A stretch of DNA of 47,423 nt from an uncultured Granulosicoccaceae bacterium (GCA_937998875.1 CALLBO010000067.1:1-47423), one strand, 5' to 3'; positions 25,554 through 35,672 are shown, counted from the stretch's first letter. Program-made: numbers and translations. The notes: generated from the letters alone by a model not told the origin.

Positions 25554-26621
25554 CTAAAACAAGTGTGCTGAGCTCGCATCGAATCCGAAACTTGCCTGCT
25601 GCCCTGCGGTAACACTAAGATTCTCTGCAGACGCGACGCGAAACGGAGTGCCCTGTTGCGTGATAAGTTCAACTACCGTTTCGGTTCCTAACTGCTCAAC
25701 CAGTGTCACTGTTCCAGTCACAGGACCAGTCGTGTCAAGAAACAAGTGCTGGGGTCGAACACCAAGTCTAACCCGATCTCCATTGTTCTTATTTTCTGAG
25801 ACCAATCGAACAGCGTCTACCTCCAGGCCTTCTCCGCTGAAGCTTCCCTGTAAGCCACCCGAAGACACACCACTGGCACCTGTAAGCACACCATCAAAGA
25901 AATTCATTTTCGGTGACCCGAGAAATCCCGCAACGAACTCATTAGCAGGATTGTGAAACAACTCCATCGGTGCACCCACCTGCATAACCTCGCCATCTTT
26001 CAGAACAACTATTTTGTCTGCCAATGTCATCGCCTCTACCTGATCGTGCGTGACATAGATTGTCGTCGCATCGAGTTGTCTGTGCAGTTTGGCAATTTCA
26101 ACCCGGGTATCATGTCGGAGTGCAGCATCCAAATTGGACAAAGGTTCATCAAACAGGAACACATCTGGGTTACGCACAATGGCACGACCGATCGCTACAC
26201 GTTGTCGCTGACCACCAGAGAGTGCCGCGGGCCGACGGTCAAGCAGATGCTCCATTTGTAAAATCGTGGCAGCCGCCTCTACACGCTCACGGATCTCTTT
26301 CTTGCTTTTACCTTCCAGATCCAGTGAAAACGCCATGTTGTGATAGACCGTCATATGCGGATACAGCGCATAAGATTGAAATACCATTGCAATACCACGC
26401 TTTGAAGGTGGTAAGTCCATCACCGGACGATCAGCAATGTATATTTCACCACTGGATAAATTTTCCAACCCGGAGATCAATCTCAATAACGTTGATTTGC
26501 CGCACCCCGAGGGCCCGACAAAAACAACAAACTCACCGTTATCAATATCCAGATCAACATCACGGATAACGTCAACCTTACCGAATGATTTGCTAACCCC
26601 TCTTAAAGACACTCGTGCCAT
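25554..26621 (-). CDS. aglK: alpha-glucoside ABC transporter ATPase
   Basis: 355 residues, MalK/UgpC-type sugar importer ATPase. Walker [10 protein letters not shown] lies at 36-44, Q-loop [11 protein letters not shown] near 79-89, signature [13 protein letters not shown] at 134-146, and Walker [13 protein letters not shown] at 154-165. The H-loop is [17 protein letters not shown]-terminal TOBE regulatory domain begins near 230 ([13 protein letters not shown]). It is the last gene of the agl operon; its ATG overlaps the aglA stop in a TAATG junction. Confidence 0.9.
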   Translation of the reverse strand: MARVSLRGVSKSFGKVDVIRDVDLDIDNGEFVVFVGPSGCGKSTLLRLISGLENLSSGEIYIADRPVMDLPPSKRGIAMVFQSYALYPHMTVYHNMAFSLDLEGKSKKEIRERVEAAATILQMEHLLDRRPAALSGGQRQRVAIGRAIVRNPDVFLFDEPLSNLDAALRHDTRVEIAKLHRQLDATTIYVTHDQVEAMTLADKIVVLKDGEVMQVGAPMELFHNPANEFVAGFLGSPKMNFFDGVLTGASGVSSGGLQGSFSGEGLEVDAVRLVSENKNNGDRVRLGVRPQHLFLDTTGPVTGTVTLVEQLGTETVVELITQQGTPFRVASAENLSVTAGQQASFGFDASSAHLF

Positions 26622-28174
26622 TAGATTTCCTGAAATGATGCAGTGAGCAATTCAAAGTCAAAAGTACAACGCAGGGTTTGAAGATCAGAAACCCGATCAA
26701 ACACAATCGTCGTTGCAGCACCAGTCACTTCTGTCATTGTATTTGCAGACATGAATGCCGGTTGATCCTTACGCCACTTCAGAAACGCCGCAAACTCATT
26801 ATAAACAGAACCATCTCTAGCCACCTCATCGAGAGCCGCTCGTTGTAAATGGCGCGCATCTATCGGCAGCCAGGTACTGTTGGCTTTAGAAAAACCACCG
26901 TTCGGTGAATCTCCGCTCCACACCATCGGCGTCCGACAGGTATCGCGACCGGGAAACACAGGGGCAAACTCAATACCCCATGGATCCTGCATCTGTTCTA
27001 CTGGTATATCCTGCACATCCTGAAATGCCAGCTCTTCTCCCTGGTAGATGCACGCTGATCCAATCAGGCAAGTCTCTAACTTTAACAACAGTAACTGTAA
27101 CGCTGGCTGCTGTTCTTCAGTAAGCCCCAACGGTGCAAGTTGCCTGGTCGCGCTACGTGGTACATCATGATTAGAGAATGCAAAGCTTAGACGCCCTGTT
27201 CCGTTAAAAGCGTCGACTGCTTTAGAAATAGCCCGCTTTAGCCCATCAACGCTCAAACCATCCCATTGCAAAAGATTGAAGTTGTATGTGGCGTGCAACC
27301 GCCCTGGAGCTGTGAAAGTTTGACTTGCCTTGATTGGGTCATCACCGTGCAACTCCCCCATCAGGTAACGATCGGTGTAGTGATCGGCAACAGATCTGAA
27401 CGATTCACTAAATGATTGAATCGCGGGTTGGTTCAACTGTGCCGTATCATGCAACTGACGAAAGAACGGTTGCTGTTGCTGTGGCAGTGGCCCTGGTACA
27501 AAATCCGGATTGGCAAGATTGTTTTTATAAGGTGCAGAATCTGCGTTAATAGTATGCACGGCATCTAGTCGGAACCCATCTACGCCACGATCAAACCAGA
27601 AACGGGCAACGTCCATTAACGCTTCGCGTACAGCTGGATTAGCATGATTAAGGTTGGGTTGCGAACTCAAAAAATTGTGCAGGTAATACTGCTGACGACC
27701 CGGCTCCCAGCTCCACGCCGGTCCACCAAAGAAAGACAACCAGTTATTCGGCGGACTCCCGTCAGGTTGAGGATCTACCCAGTGAAACCAGTCTGCCTTG
27801 TCGTTAACTTTAGACTGACGGCTCTCTACAAACCAGGCATTTTGATCAGAACAGTGAGCCGGAACAATATCGACCATGATCTTGAGATTTAAGTCATGTG
27901 CTTTTGCCAGTAGGTTGTCAAAATCGGCAAGCGTTCCGTACTCAGGATTCACATCACAATAGTCTGAAACATCATAGCCAAAATCTTTCTGTGGACTCTT
28001 AAAGAATGGACTGATCCAGACAGCATCAACACCAAGATCTGAAATGTACTCAAGCCGGCTGGTGATACCCGGCAGATCACCAATGCCATCATCATTGGAG
28101 TCCTGGAACGAGCGCGGATAGATCTGATAGATCACCGCAGTCTCCCACCATTGTAGCTTGTCAGCTTCCATCAT
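26621..28174 (-). CDS. aglA: alpha-glucosidase (GH13 family)
   Basis: Cytoplasmic alpha-glucosidase that would cleave the imported alpha-glucosides, 517 residues. The TIM-barrel is complete: [21 protein letters not shown] (16-36), [18 protein letters not shown], nucleophile Asp204 in GFRLDAVHT, acid Glu274 in [10 protein letters not shown], and transition-state Asp337 in FSNHDVPRS. It joins aglG by a 1-base TAATG overlap, as it does aglK at the other end. Substrate range such as sucrose, trehalose, maltose or isomaltose cannot be read from the sequence. Confidence 0.92.
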   Translation of the reverse strand: MMEADKLQWWETAVIYQIYPRSFQDSNDDGIGDLPGITSRLEYISDLGVDAVWISPFFKSPQKDFGYDVSDYCDVNPEYGTLADFDNLLAKAHDLNLKIMVDIVPAHCSDQNAWFVESRQSKVNDKADWFHWVDPQPDGSPPNNWLSFFGGPAWSWEPGRQQYYLHNFLSSQPNLNHANPAVREALMDVARFWFDRGVDGFRLDAVHTINADSAPYKNNLANPDFVPGPLPQQQQPFFRQLHDTAQLNQPAIQSFSESFRSVADHYTDRYLMGELHGDDPIKASQTFTAPGRLHATYNFNLLQWDGLSVDGLKRAISKAVDAFNGTGRLSFAFSNHDVPRSATRQLAPLGLTEEQQPALQLLLLKLETCLIGSACIYQGEELAFQDVQDIPVEQMQDPWGIEFAPVFPGRDTCRTPMVWSGDSPNGGFSKANSTWLPIDARHLQRAALDEVARDGSVYNEFAAFLKWRKDQPAFMSANTMTEVTGAATTIVFDRVSDLQTLRCTFDFELLTASFQEI

Positions 28175-29397
28175 TATCCACCTTTGACCGAGCCCGCCAA
28201 CAGACCGCGTATAAAGTAGCGCTGCATAGAAAGAAACACGATCACCGGCACTATGATAGATATAACCGCTGACGCATTAAGCAAATGCAGTTGATCTTTA
28301 AATGTGCCTAGCTGCTTTTGCAATCGGATGGGAAAAACCAGATCAGCAGAGTCCGCCGAGCCGATGTACAGCGCGACAATAAGATCATTCCATACCCAGA
28401 GGAATTGAAAGATACTGAAAGACGCCAGCGCAGGCACGGACAACGGGATAATTAGCCGGGTAAATATCTTCAGATGACTGGCACCATCAATTCGAGCGCT
28501 TTCCAGTAACTCTTTGGGCAGCCCGACAATGTAGTTACGCAACAAATAGATCGCGAGTGGCAACCCGAAAGCCGTATGTGTTACCCACAAACTGGCAAAC
28601 GATTTAGAGGGAACCTTACATGTTCTGGTGACTTCACAATCTGTCAGCCAGGCATTTAGCGAAGTAGCCCATGAAGCAATACCACTAAAACCCTGCAGCA
28701 CCGGCAGAAATGCGAGCTGAGTAGGCACCACCATTAATGACACTACAATTACAAAAAGCCAGTCACGCCCCGGGAATCGCATCCACGCAAACGCGTAGGC
28801 TGCAAAGGCGGCTATTGTGATCGGTATTATTGTGGCGGGTATGGTTACGATAAAAGACGAGATAAGCGCGTTGGGTACGTTTTCGTTTTCAAACAATACT
28901 TCTATATAGGCATCAGTACCGAATACCGGATCCTGATTGATAAACGCATCGAGGTTCTTTGCCTTGGGTGCCGTAGCCTCAGGGAACGTCCAGGTAAAAT
29001 CACCTGAAGACTGAAATACAAACTCACCTCCACGCACGTCCATGACCTCGCCCGCATAAACCAGTTTCTTGATCAGCTTGGTTTTTCCCGGCTTCTCAGG
29101 GTCTGGAACCCGCCCTTTGAATAGAATTGAATTAACCTCACCGGTAATCTCAAAGCTTTCGCGATCACCGTTGAGTCTTTCGAAAATATTACCGCTCATG
29201 GTTGTGAACGGTTCTGACTGATCCCTGTCGTGCGTGCCGAATCGATGACCCAATTCTGTGGGAGTAAACGCTGTCCAGAAGCCTGACGTTTTAGATGCAG
29301 TTTCAGAGCGCAGCGAGGTAGTGACCAATGCTACAAACGGCAACACCCAGATGACAACAATCAGCGCCAGAATAATATGCTTGAAAGTACGTGTCAT
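28174..29397 (-). CDS. aglG: alpha-glucoside ABC transporter permease AglG
   Basis: 407 residues from ATG 29397, where GGAG lies 6 bases upstream; four extra codons upstream are less likely. MalG-type permease with six membrane segments, and the EAA loop ELLESARIDGASHLKIFTRL that docks the ATPase. A roughly 120-residue periplasmic insertion (about 35-155) between the first two helices, with SGDFTWTFPEATAPKAKNL, is typical of AglG and absent from E. coli MalG. The gene follows aglF after 52 bp. Confidence 0.9.
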   Translation of the reverse strand: MTRTFKHIILALIVVIWVLPFVALVTTSLRSETASKTSGFWTAFTPTELGHRFGTHDRDQSEPFTTMSGNIFERLNGDRESFEITGEVNSILFKGRVPDPEKPGKTKLIKKLVYAGEVMDVRGGEFVFQSSGDFTWTFPEATAPKAKNLDAFINQDPVFGTDAYIEVLFENENVPNALISSFIVTIPATIIPITIAAFAAYAFAWMRFPGRDWLFVIVVSLMVVPTQLAFLPVLQGFSGIASWATSLNAWLTDCEVTRTCKVPSKSFASLWVTHTAFGLPLAIYLLRNYIVGLPKELLESARIDGASHLKIFTRLIIPLSVPALASFSIFQFLWVWNDLIVALYIGSADSADLVFPIRLQKQLGTFKDQLHLLNASAVISIIVPVIVFLSMQRYFIRGLLAGSVKGG

Positions 29398-29449
29398 CCG
29401 CGACTCCAATTCAAGAGCTTTTGATCAGGATACTTTTCAGAACTTTGCA

Positions 29450-30703
29450 TCAGTGTCCAAGCTCTCTCTGTTCACGCCGGATACGCCGTGCATTGAATAC
29501 CATGTTCGGTATGACTGTTAGCATTAACATTACAGCGATCGCGGCAAAGAGATTCTCGACGTTATCACCACCCACCGACCAGTTGTTACGCGCGTTTTCC
29601 ATCATCGTGGCCAGCAGCAGTTTGTCATCATCATTGGCAGACAGTGCGTACGGGATATCGAACATTTTCAGCACCAATATCACCAGCGTGGTCCATACCA
29701 CCACCACAGTCGAAAATATCTGCGGTAGCTTGACGCGAAAAAACATCTGGAATGGATTAGCACCATCGATTTTTGCTGCTTCAATCGTGTCTTCAGGTAC
29801 ACCACGAAGGGCTGCAGAAAAGATAACCATTGCAAACCCTGTTTGCACCCAGACGAGAATCCACATCAGAAAAAAATTGCCCCAGAACTTCAAACTGTAC
29901 AATGGTTCATTGTAGGCGGCTGTGTGCCCTAGCAATGCTTTTAGCAATCCGATCTGATAAGACGGTGTGACTCCGTTTAAAACCTGTTGTGGTTCAATGC
30001 CACCACCGGCGAATATGTTCCGCCAAATCACCGCAGCACCTACGAATGAAATCGCCATCGGTACAAAAATCAGCGTCTTAGCAAGAATCCCCCAGCGAAC
30101 AGAATCTGCGAGCACTGCAATCAACAACCCTAGTGAAATACAAACGGTGGGCACCAGTACAAGCCACATAAGACTGTTACGCATGGCATAACGAAACTGC
30201 ACATAGCCAAGAGCCGAGGAATCCCAAAGGAATGCATAGTTGCGAACGGTACGCGCACCGTCTGCCTCTTGAAAGGAGAGGCTCAGGGTTGAAAACGCCG
30301 GTACAAACAAAAACAGTATTAGCAACACCAGCGCAGGACCGACAAATATCCAGGGTTGTATTGCTTCAATGATGTACGCCTCGCGCCCGGCGGAACCTTT
30401 TGACGATACCCGCGCAAGCCCCTGATTAAGCCAGTTGGATAACCAGAAGTAGAGAAATGAAATACCAACCGCGATAAAAATAGAGCGAATCGCAAAACCA
30501 ATTTTTGCAAAACGTTCCTGCGTCTCGAAGGTTGAAAAAGACCAGGCATACTTCTCGTGGAGCCAGGTACCGAGCTGCACCATCCAGTCATCAAGTGGTG
30601 AAGTGACTATGTATGCCAGAACACCAGTGACCGGCAATACAAAAACAATGATTAGAAAAATGGCCAGACCATTACCGGCAATAATTGGCCTGTTTGAACC
30701 CAT
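29450..30703 (-). CDS. aglF: alpha-glucoside ABC transporter permease AglF
   Basis: 417-residue MalF-type permease. Several hydrophobic segments lead into the binding-protein-dependent transport domain in the second half. The EAA motif is GVPEDTIEAAKIDGANPFQM. The FVGPALVLLILFLFVPAFST helix marks the start of the core permease fold. It is separated from aglE by 152 bp that contain an intercistronic hairpin. Confidence 0.9.
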   Translation of the reverse strand: MGSNRPIIAGNGLAIFLIIVFVLPVTGVLAYIVTSPLDDWMVQLGTWLHEKYAWSFSTFETQERFAKIGFAIRSIFIAVGISFLYFWLSNWLNQGLARVSSKGSAGREAYIIEAIQPWIFVGPALVLLILFLFVPAFSTLSLSFQEADGARTVRNYAFLWDSSALGYVQFRYAMRNSLMWLVLVPTVCISLGLLIAVLADSVRWGILAKTLIFVPMAISFVGAAVIWRNIFAGGGIEPQQVLNGVTPSYQIGLLKALLGHTAAYNEPLYSLKFWGNFFLMWILVWVQTGFAMVIFSAALRGVPEDTIEAAKIDGANPFQMFFRVKLPQIFSTVVVVWTTLVILVLKMFDIPYALSANDDDKLLLATMMENARNNWSVGGDNVENLFAAIAVMLMLTVIPNMVFNARRIRREQRELGH

Positions 30704-30751
30704 GTTATTCCCGAAGCCAGTGGACGAATATCGCTTTTATTGTAACAGAAA

Positions 30752-30776
30752 AGGCGCATGAAGTACTCATGCGCCT
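30752..30776 (-). terminator. intercistronic hairpin between aglE and aglF
   Basis: Perfect 10-bp stem (30752-30761 with 30767-30776) and a 5-base loop. On the transcribed strand it is followed by TTTTCTGTT. It lies just past the aglE stop, so it probably limits read-through into the permease genes and protects the aglE message. Confidence 0.65.
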
Positions 30777-30855
30777 CTGCTGAACTACCGTTTGCAAGCA
30801 CTCTGCCAGGCACTCTGGCGAGCGCCCTGTCAAAGAACCTGTTTGATCAAAGTCC

Positions 30856-32190
30856 CTACTTGATAGCATCCCATGCAGACTGAATGTTGTCAGCAGTGGT
30901 CTTAGCATCCTGACCATTCGCGAAAGCAGTCATCTCCGACCAGAACGCACCCGCACCGATTGCACCGGGCATCAAGTCGGAAGCATCGAAACGGAAGGTT
31001 GTCGCAGACGAGAGAATCTCACCTTGCTTGCGCAATGTAGGTGTTGCGTAGGCTCCAAGATCAGCACCTTTGTGAGCAGTCAGGAAAGTACCTTGTGACA
31101 TCCACGCTTCATGAGCAGACGCTTCTTTCATGAACTCAAAGAATGCTCGAGTTGCAGGGCTGTCTTTGGTCATTGTCCAGAGCGTACCAGCGCCGAGAAC
31201 AGGATTACCCAGATCTGCTGACTCATAAGGAGGGAAGTAGAAGAAGTCTGCAGATCCGTCCGTAAGCTCTTCACCCTTATTGGGGAAGAAAGCAGGAATA
31301 AACGAAGCTTGACGATGCATCATGCAAGATGCAGGACTTGAGAACAGCCCCTTTGGTGCATCACCGAAGAATGTAGTAGCGACAGATGAAGCGCCCCCGG
31401 CAACGTAGTCATCATTACGGGAGAACGAACCGTAGACTTCCATCGCGTTAATCACTTCAGGGCTGTTGAATGGCAGTTCATTCGATACCCATTTGTCATA
31501 GTTTTCCGGCGTTGTGGTGCGAAGCATTATATCTTCCATCCAATCTGTTGCTGTCCAGCCGGTTGCATTACCCGACTCAACACCAATACACCACGGCGTG
31601 TTGCCGTCAGCAACCATCTGATCTGATAATTCAATCAGTCCTTCCATGGTTGATGGAATCTCATAACCGTTATCTTCAAACTGCTCCGGCGAATACCAGA
31701 CCAGTGATTTAAGATCCATCTTGAACGGGAAGCCATAGAAGCTTTCGTTGCCGTCTTTGTCTGCGTAAGTACCCAGCGCTACCCACGATGGACCTGCACC
31801 GTAGTTTTCTGCCATCCAGTCAGCAGATTCCTGACCCAGCGGTGTCAGGTGACCTTCTTCGGCCATATCAGCTGCCAGACCTGGCTGTGGAAAAATTGCG
31901 ATATTCGGTGCGTTGTTTGAACGCAGATCCGCGACAATAAGTGCAGCAAAGTCACGAGAACCGGAATACTTAACTACCGCACCGGTTGCCTTCTCAAAAC
32001 AGCTGGCTGTGTTGGTGAGCATTTCTTCGTCTTTGCCCTCCATCGAACCCATGATGGTGATGACTTCGCCTTCGAACTTGCCAAGATCACCAAGTGCTGA
32101 AGGTGTATCGCATACCTCTGCGAATGACGGTCCTGCAAACAGGGCTGCAGCTGCAAACAGGCTGGCCGCTGTTCCTAGGTTAAATTTCAT
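30856..32190 (-). CDS. aglE: alpha-glucoside ABC transporter substrate-binding protein
   Basis: 444-residue periplasmic binding protein. Signal peptide MKFNLGTAASLFAAAALFAG then PSFA before EVCD. The upstream in-frame ATG at 32358 is rejected: GGAGAAG lies about 5 bases before ATG 32190. The mature part has KFEGEVITIMGSMEGKDEEM and APNIAIFPQPGLAADMAEEG, then PWCIGVESGNATGWTATDWM, features of the AglE-type clade of maltose-family binding proteins. It opens the operon aglE-F-G-A-K, the order known from Sinorhizobium meliloti. A sigma70-type promoter sits upstream at 32241-32270. Confidence 0.92.
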   Translation of the reverse strand: MKFNLGTAASLFAAAALFAGPSFAEVCDTPSALGDLGKFEGEVITIMGSMEGKDEEMLTNTASCFEKATGAVVKYSGSRDFAALIVADLRSNNAPNIAIFPQPGLAADMAEEGHLTPLGQESADWMAENYGAGPSWVALGTYADKDGNESFYGFPFKMDLKSLVWYSPEQFEDNGYEIPSTMEGLIELSDQMVADGNTPWCIGVESGNATGWTATDWMEDIMLRTTTPENYDKWVSNELPFNSPEVINAMEVYGSFSRNDDYVAGGASSVATTFFGDAPKGLFSSPASCMMHRQASFIPAFFPNKGEELTDGSADFFYFPPYESADLGNPVLGAGTLWTMTKDSPATRAFFEFMKEASAHEAWMSQGTFLTAHKGADLGAYATPTLRKQGEILSSATTFRFDASDLMPGAIGAGAFWSEMTAFANGQDAKTTADNIQSAWDAIK

Positions 32191-32240
32191 ATTGCTTCTC
32201 CGGGAGCGTGAAATGAGGCGGTAGACGCCTTGAACCCCGA

Positions 32241-32293
32241 AGTATTGACCAGCGGCCTCGCGCCTGTCAACGAGGTGTGCCGCAAACGGTTTG
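32241..32293 (-). promoter_or_regulatory. predicted agl operon promoter with palindrome
   Basis: Read on the minus strand: consensus -35 TTGACA (32270-32265), 18-bp spacer, -10 AATACT (32246-32241, 4 of 6), then about 45 bases to the aglE start. An 11-bp palindrome CAAAC-G-GTTTG (32283-32293) lies 12 bp upstream of the -35. LacI-type sugar regulators bind this sort of sequence, but no aglR lies next to the operon. Confidence 0.5.
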
Positions 32294-32366
32294 AATGGTC
32301 GTTTCTGGAAAATATTTTTGATAACTAACAGGTAGTTACGAAAACAATCTGAAACCACTCACACCT

Positions 32367-32933
32367 TCACGCAATTGCAAACGGCCACTTACCGAGCCAG
32401 GCATGCACAACGCAAATCCCAATCAGAATGAGGGTTACCAGAGCCAAATGAACCCAGGGCGACTTAATTGGCGCCGAATTTCTATCTACAAGTGATTCTG
32501 TTCTTTTTGCCACAACAACCTGTGCGACCGCCCATAACAGTAAACCCCCGAACAATATTACTGATGCCAGATCACCGTTTACCAACAGGTGTGCTACCGC
32601 CCAGACTTTAAATCCGGTTAGCTGCGGGTTCTTTAAAGAACCGAATACGAACGCAGTACCGGTTACCGTTGCTGTTGTAAAGTAGATATAAAGTGCGACT
32701 ACCATTAGCAGATTGTTGACATAAGTCATCCATGCCGGCGCGTTCCACAATGAAACGTAAGCAGCGTTCTTATAACCCAGCACCATAAACACCAGTGACG
32801 CTAAAACAACAACACCGATAATCAGCTTGGAACCTTCACCAAACCTCTTCTGCATGGATGCACGAATATCAGGTGCAAGAGAGCGTAGAAAGTGAGCCGC
32901 CGTCCAGATAACTAGCCCGAGTATTAATAACAA
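32367..32933 (-). CDS. NnrU-family membrane protein
   Basis: 188-residue inner-membrane protein with about five hydrophobic segments. LLILGLVIWTAAHFLRSLAP at the N-terminus and AVAHLLVNGDLASVILFGGL in the middle are NnrU-domain hallmarks. NnrU proteins were first noted beside nitric oxide reductase genes in denitrifiers; no nor or nir gene is visible here, so that role is not implied. It precedes the agl promoter on the same strand. Confidence 0.85.
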   Translation of the reverse strand: MLLILGLVIWTAAHFLRSLAPDIRASMQKRFGEGSKLIIGVVVLASLVFMVLGYKNAAYVSLWNAPAWMTYVNNLLMVVALYIYFTTATVTGTAFVFGSLKNPQLTGFKVWAVAHLLVNGDLASVILFGGLLLWAVAQVVVAKRTESLVDRNSAPIKSPWVHLALVTLILIGICVVHAWLGKWPFAIA

Positions 32934-33004
32934 TATCCCTCTTCCTCCGTAATATAGTGAATAGCGCCAGTAGCTACTTTAAAACCAGGTATCGGTACGG
33001 TCGT

Positions 33005-33958
33005 TTATATCAGACCAGCCCTGGCTGATACGCCTTCGCTACAGAGATTGTCAGCTGACAATCCGATGCACACGATGCCTTCTTTTGCACTAACGGGCGC
33101 AGGCCTCACGTTCCACCGTCGTCCTACAATTTGAATAAGCTGCATCTGCCCGGACAAATCTCTTGCGAACCCCTTTACACGCAGCAAGCCCGGTTCAGTT
33201 TCCGCCAGGTTAGCAGCCAGTTGCTGCACATTATACTTATCTTTGACTTCAAGCTTAAATGTGGTGTAGACGGAAGTCAGATGGGTTTCACTATCATTGG
33301 TTTTATCGCACTGATTTACGTCTCTCGAAGTATGCTCGGTCAAAAACAGATCAACCGGATAATCAGCATGACTCGTGGCTACGCATCGGGCTGACTGATA
33401 ATTGCTCCGCACCCAGTCTTTCTTCTGCACTAACTGCGATTCATCAAGCAAATCCGTTTTGTTAAGCAGTATTAAATCTGCCGATGCGAGCTGTCTGGCT
33501 ATCGTATCAGCAAGGTACTTGTCAGAAGCGTGACTCTGAACAGTGACGCAGTCTGCCAGCACCACTATTGAACTGAGCGTATATGAAGTTAGTAACGATA
33601 AAGATCCCGCGATGGCACCGGGCAAAGCTACCCCGCTCGCCTCAATGACTACCTGGTCAATTGCAGAAGTGTCAAGTTCCATCATTGCACTGGTTAGATC
33701 ATTGCCATAACTGCAACACACGCATCCACCGCTAAGATTTATAACATTACCGTCTTCTGATTCAATAAGCTGTGCATCTATTGCCAGCTCGCCAAAGTCA
33801 TTGACCAGCACAGCGTATCTGCGACCCGACGCCTTATTTAATATCTGGTTGATCAGTGTGGTCTTACCACTGCCCAGATAACCACCCACAATAGTAACTG
33901 GTAAGGGCGAGCCATCAGCGCTGACTGACATTGGAGAAACTTCAGAGCTGACTTGCAT
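33005..33958 (-). CDS. CobW/COG0523-type metallochaperone GTPase
   Basis: G3E GTPase that delivers metal ions, 317 residues. Walker A GGYLGSGKT (25-33), metal-binding GGCVCC (77-82), EASGVALPGAI, and base-specific LLNKTDLL with NKTD at 166-169. The C-terminal CobW_C domain is present (KGFARDLSGQMQLIQIVGRR). Its start (ATG 33958, AGAG 8 bases upstream) overlaps the amidohydrolase stop by 17 bp; a later ATG at 33931 has no ribosome site. Metal specificity is unknown; zinc is plausible because the coupled enzyme is a likely metallohydrolase. Confidence 0.88.
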   Translation of the reverse strand: MQVSSEVSPMSVSADGSPLPVTIVGGYLGSGKTTLINQILNKASGRRYAVLVNDFGELAIDAQLIESEDGNVINLSGGCVCCSYGNDLTSAMMELDTSAIDQVVIEASGVALPGAIAGSLSLLTSYTLSSIVVLADCVTVQSHASDKYLADTIARQLASADLILLNKTDLLDESQLVQKKDWVRSNYQSARCVATSHADYPVDLFLTEHTSRDVNQCDKTNDSETHLTSVYTTFKLEVKDKYNVQQLAANLAETEPGLLRVKGFARDLSGQMQLIQIVGRRWNVRPAPVSAKEGIVCIGLSADNLCSEGVSARAGLI

Positions 33959-35579
33959 CAAATACTCTACCGTCCTGGACGGTGCCCCAGACACCGATAT
34001 CCCTCAATGCGAAAGGTTCAGCTTCGGTAGGATCATCTTCGAGTACCGCAAAATCAGCTCGCTTGCCCGCCTCTATTGAACCGATCTCATGATCCATTTG
34101 CAGTGTATACGCCGCCCCCATGGTAATGGCATATAACGCTTCATCTACAGTGATTCTTTCATGGTGACCCTGCACTCTGCCGCTACCGGTGATTCGATTT
34201 ACTGCACACCACGCGGTAAATAGCGGACCGATCGGCGTGATTGGGGCATCAGAGTGAATAGCTAACGGAATGTTGTTATCAAGCGCGGTGCGGCAGGGGT
34301 TCATACGCTCCGCCCTTTCCGGCCCGACGGTGAACTGATAGTGCTCATCACCCCAGTAGAAATGATGATTGGCAAAGTGGTTAACGCAAAACCCCAACTT
34401 TGCCATGCGCCTAAATTGTGCAGCATTAACCAGTTGGCCGTGTTGAATGGTAAAGCGATGATCATTTGACGGGAATTTTTGCAATGCCTTTTCCAGCATA
34501 TCGATCGCCAGATCAGTTGCTTCGTCACCGTTGGTGTGCGTATGCACTTGTATATTATTTTGCAATGCAAGTTCATATATCTCCAGCATTTGCTCAGGTG
34601 CGATATACCACAGACCGTTTGGCGCGCCATTGTAATATCCCGGAGGATTAATCCGTGCCGTAAAACCTTGTATGGATCCATCCGCAACTATTTTTATTCG
34701 ACCGAGCCGGAATCGATCAGTACTTTTTTCAGTGAGGTTCATCACCTGCCGGACCAGTTCTTTCGGCGTTAATCCATGATGAAAGCGGTACGCGGATAGG
34801 CGCACCGGAAAGTTATCCCGCGAGGTTACATCAATACCAATCCCGACTATTTCATCGGTAAGCCTGGCCGCAAGATCAGTTGCCGTAGTGACTCCCGTAC
34901 GCACACACAACTTACCAAAATCGAGCAGCCCCGGCTCATCGAAATCGAGCATGTTGCTATCAAAGCCTGCATGTGCCCCGACCGGCATCATGACATCCGG
35001 CCCGCGCAATTCACCAGTGGGCAGACCATCATCACCGAGTGGCAAGCCACCATTGTCGATACCTTCACGAAGAAACCCGGCCAGTTCCAGTGCGCGGGTG
35101 TTTACATTCATGATATGACCGGATGCGTGCATGATGCCAATCGGCCGCTTGGTTGATACACGATCAAGGTCTTTACGGGTGAGTTGCTTTTCTGCAAAGT
35201 AGATCGGATCAATTGACCAGCCCGCTATGGGTGTTTCGGGATCAGTCATTGCTTCATCCCGCTGCTTCAGTCTTTCTACCACCGCATCAATAGTTTCTAC
35301 GCCGGACCAGACTTTTCCATGCGGGTCCATTCGATCAAAGAAACCACAGTACACATAACGCCACCACTTACCTTCCACCGCGTGGGAATGGCCTTCAATA
35401 AAACCCGGCATTATCACCTTGTTGGCAAACCGGTCATCAAGCGTGCCGGCACCAAAACCTTCAAGCTCGGCAAGTGCTCCCGTACCTATGATTCTGCCGT
35501 CCCTCACGGCGACGTGGGTAGCCTCTGGTCGCGCAGGATTCATGGTTACTATTTTTTTGGCGGAATAGATTGTTATCAT
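33942..35579 (-). CDS. YtcJ-like amidohydrolase
   Basis: 545-residue metal-dependent hydrolase of the amidohydrolase superfamily. The N-terminal beta-sandwich begins MITIYSAKKIVTMNP. The metal site is PGFIEGHSHAVEGKW with His64 and His66. Later ligands are in HTHTNGDEATDLAID and FTIQHGQLVNAAQF, and the final Asp is in LAIHSDAPITPIGP. It ends in the typical SIEAGKRADFAVLEDDP sandwich strand. Substrate unknown; YtcJ relatives are often annotated as exoenzyme-regulatory or N-acyl/formamide hydrolases. It is translationally coupled to the CobW gene. Confidence 0.9.
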   Translation of the reverse strand: MITIYSAKKIVTMNPARPEATHVAVRDGRIIGTGALAELEGFGAGTLDDRFANKVIMPGFIEGHSHAVEGKWWRYVYCGFFDRMDPHGKVWSGVETIDAVVERLKQRDEAMTDPETPIAGWSIDPIYFAEKQLTRKDLDRVSTKRPIGIMHASGHIMNVNTRALELAGFLREGIDNGGLPLGDDGLPTGELRGPDVMMPVGAHAGFDSNMLDFDEPGLLDFGKLCVRTGVTTATDLAARLTDEIVGIGIDVTSRDNFPVRLSAYRFHHGLTPKELVRQVMNLTEKSTDRFRLGRIKIVADGSIQGFTARINPPGYYNGAPNGLWYIAPEQMLEIYELALQNNIQVHTHTNGDEATDLAIDMLEKALQKFPSNDHRFTIQHGQLVNAAQFRRMAKLGFCVNHFANHHFYWGDEHYQFTVGPERAERMNPCRTALDNNIPLAIHSDAPITPIGPLFTAWCAVNRITGSGRVQGHHERITVDEALYAITMGAAYTLQMDHEIGSIEAGKRADFAVLEDDPTEAEPFALRDIGVWGTVQDGRVFDASQL

Positions 35580-35672
35580 GTGGGTTAAAGCTCACGCTGT
35601 GACCAAAGTCAGATCTATGTTGCCAGCAATACTGAAACAAAGCGAGTCACCTACACAAATGAAAACAGATTT

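Noticed and set aside
26060..26569. 169-residue plus-strand ORF
   Set aside because: Shadow of aglK.
29391..29915. 174-residue plus-strand ORF
   Set aside because: Antisense shadow of aglF and the aglF-aglG junction, with no signal or family motif.
30735..30755. RstA-like half site TGTTACA near aglE
   Set aside because: Only a lone half site inside the intercistronic hairpin tail, without the TACAT half.
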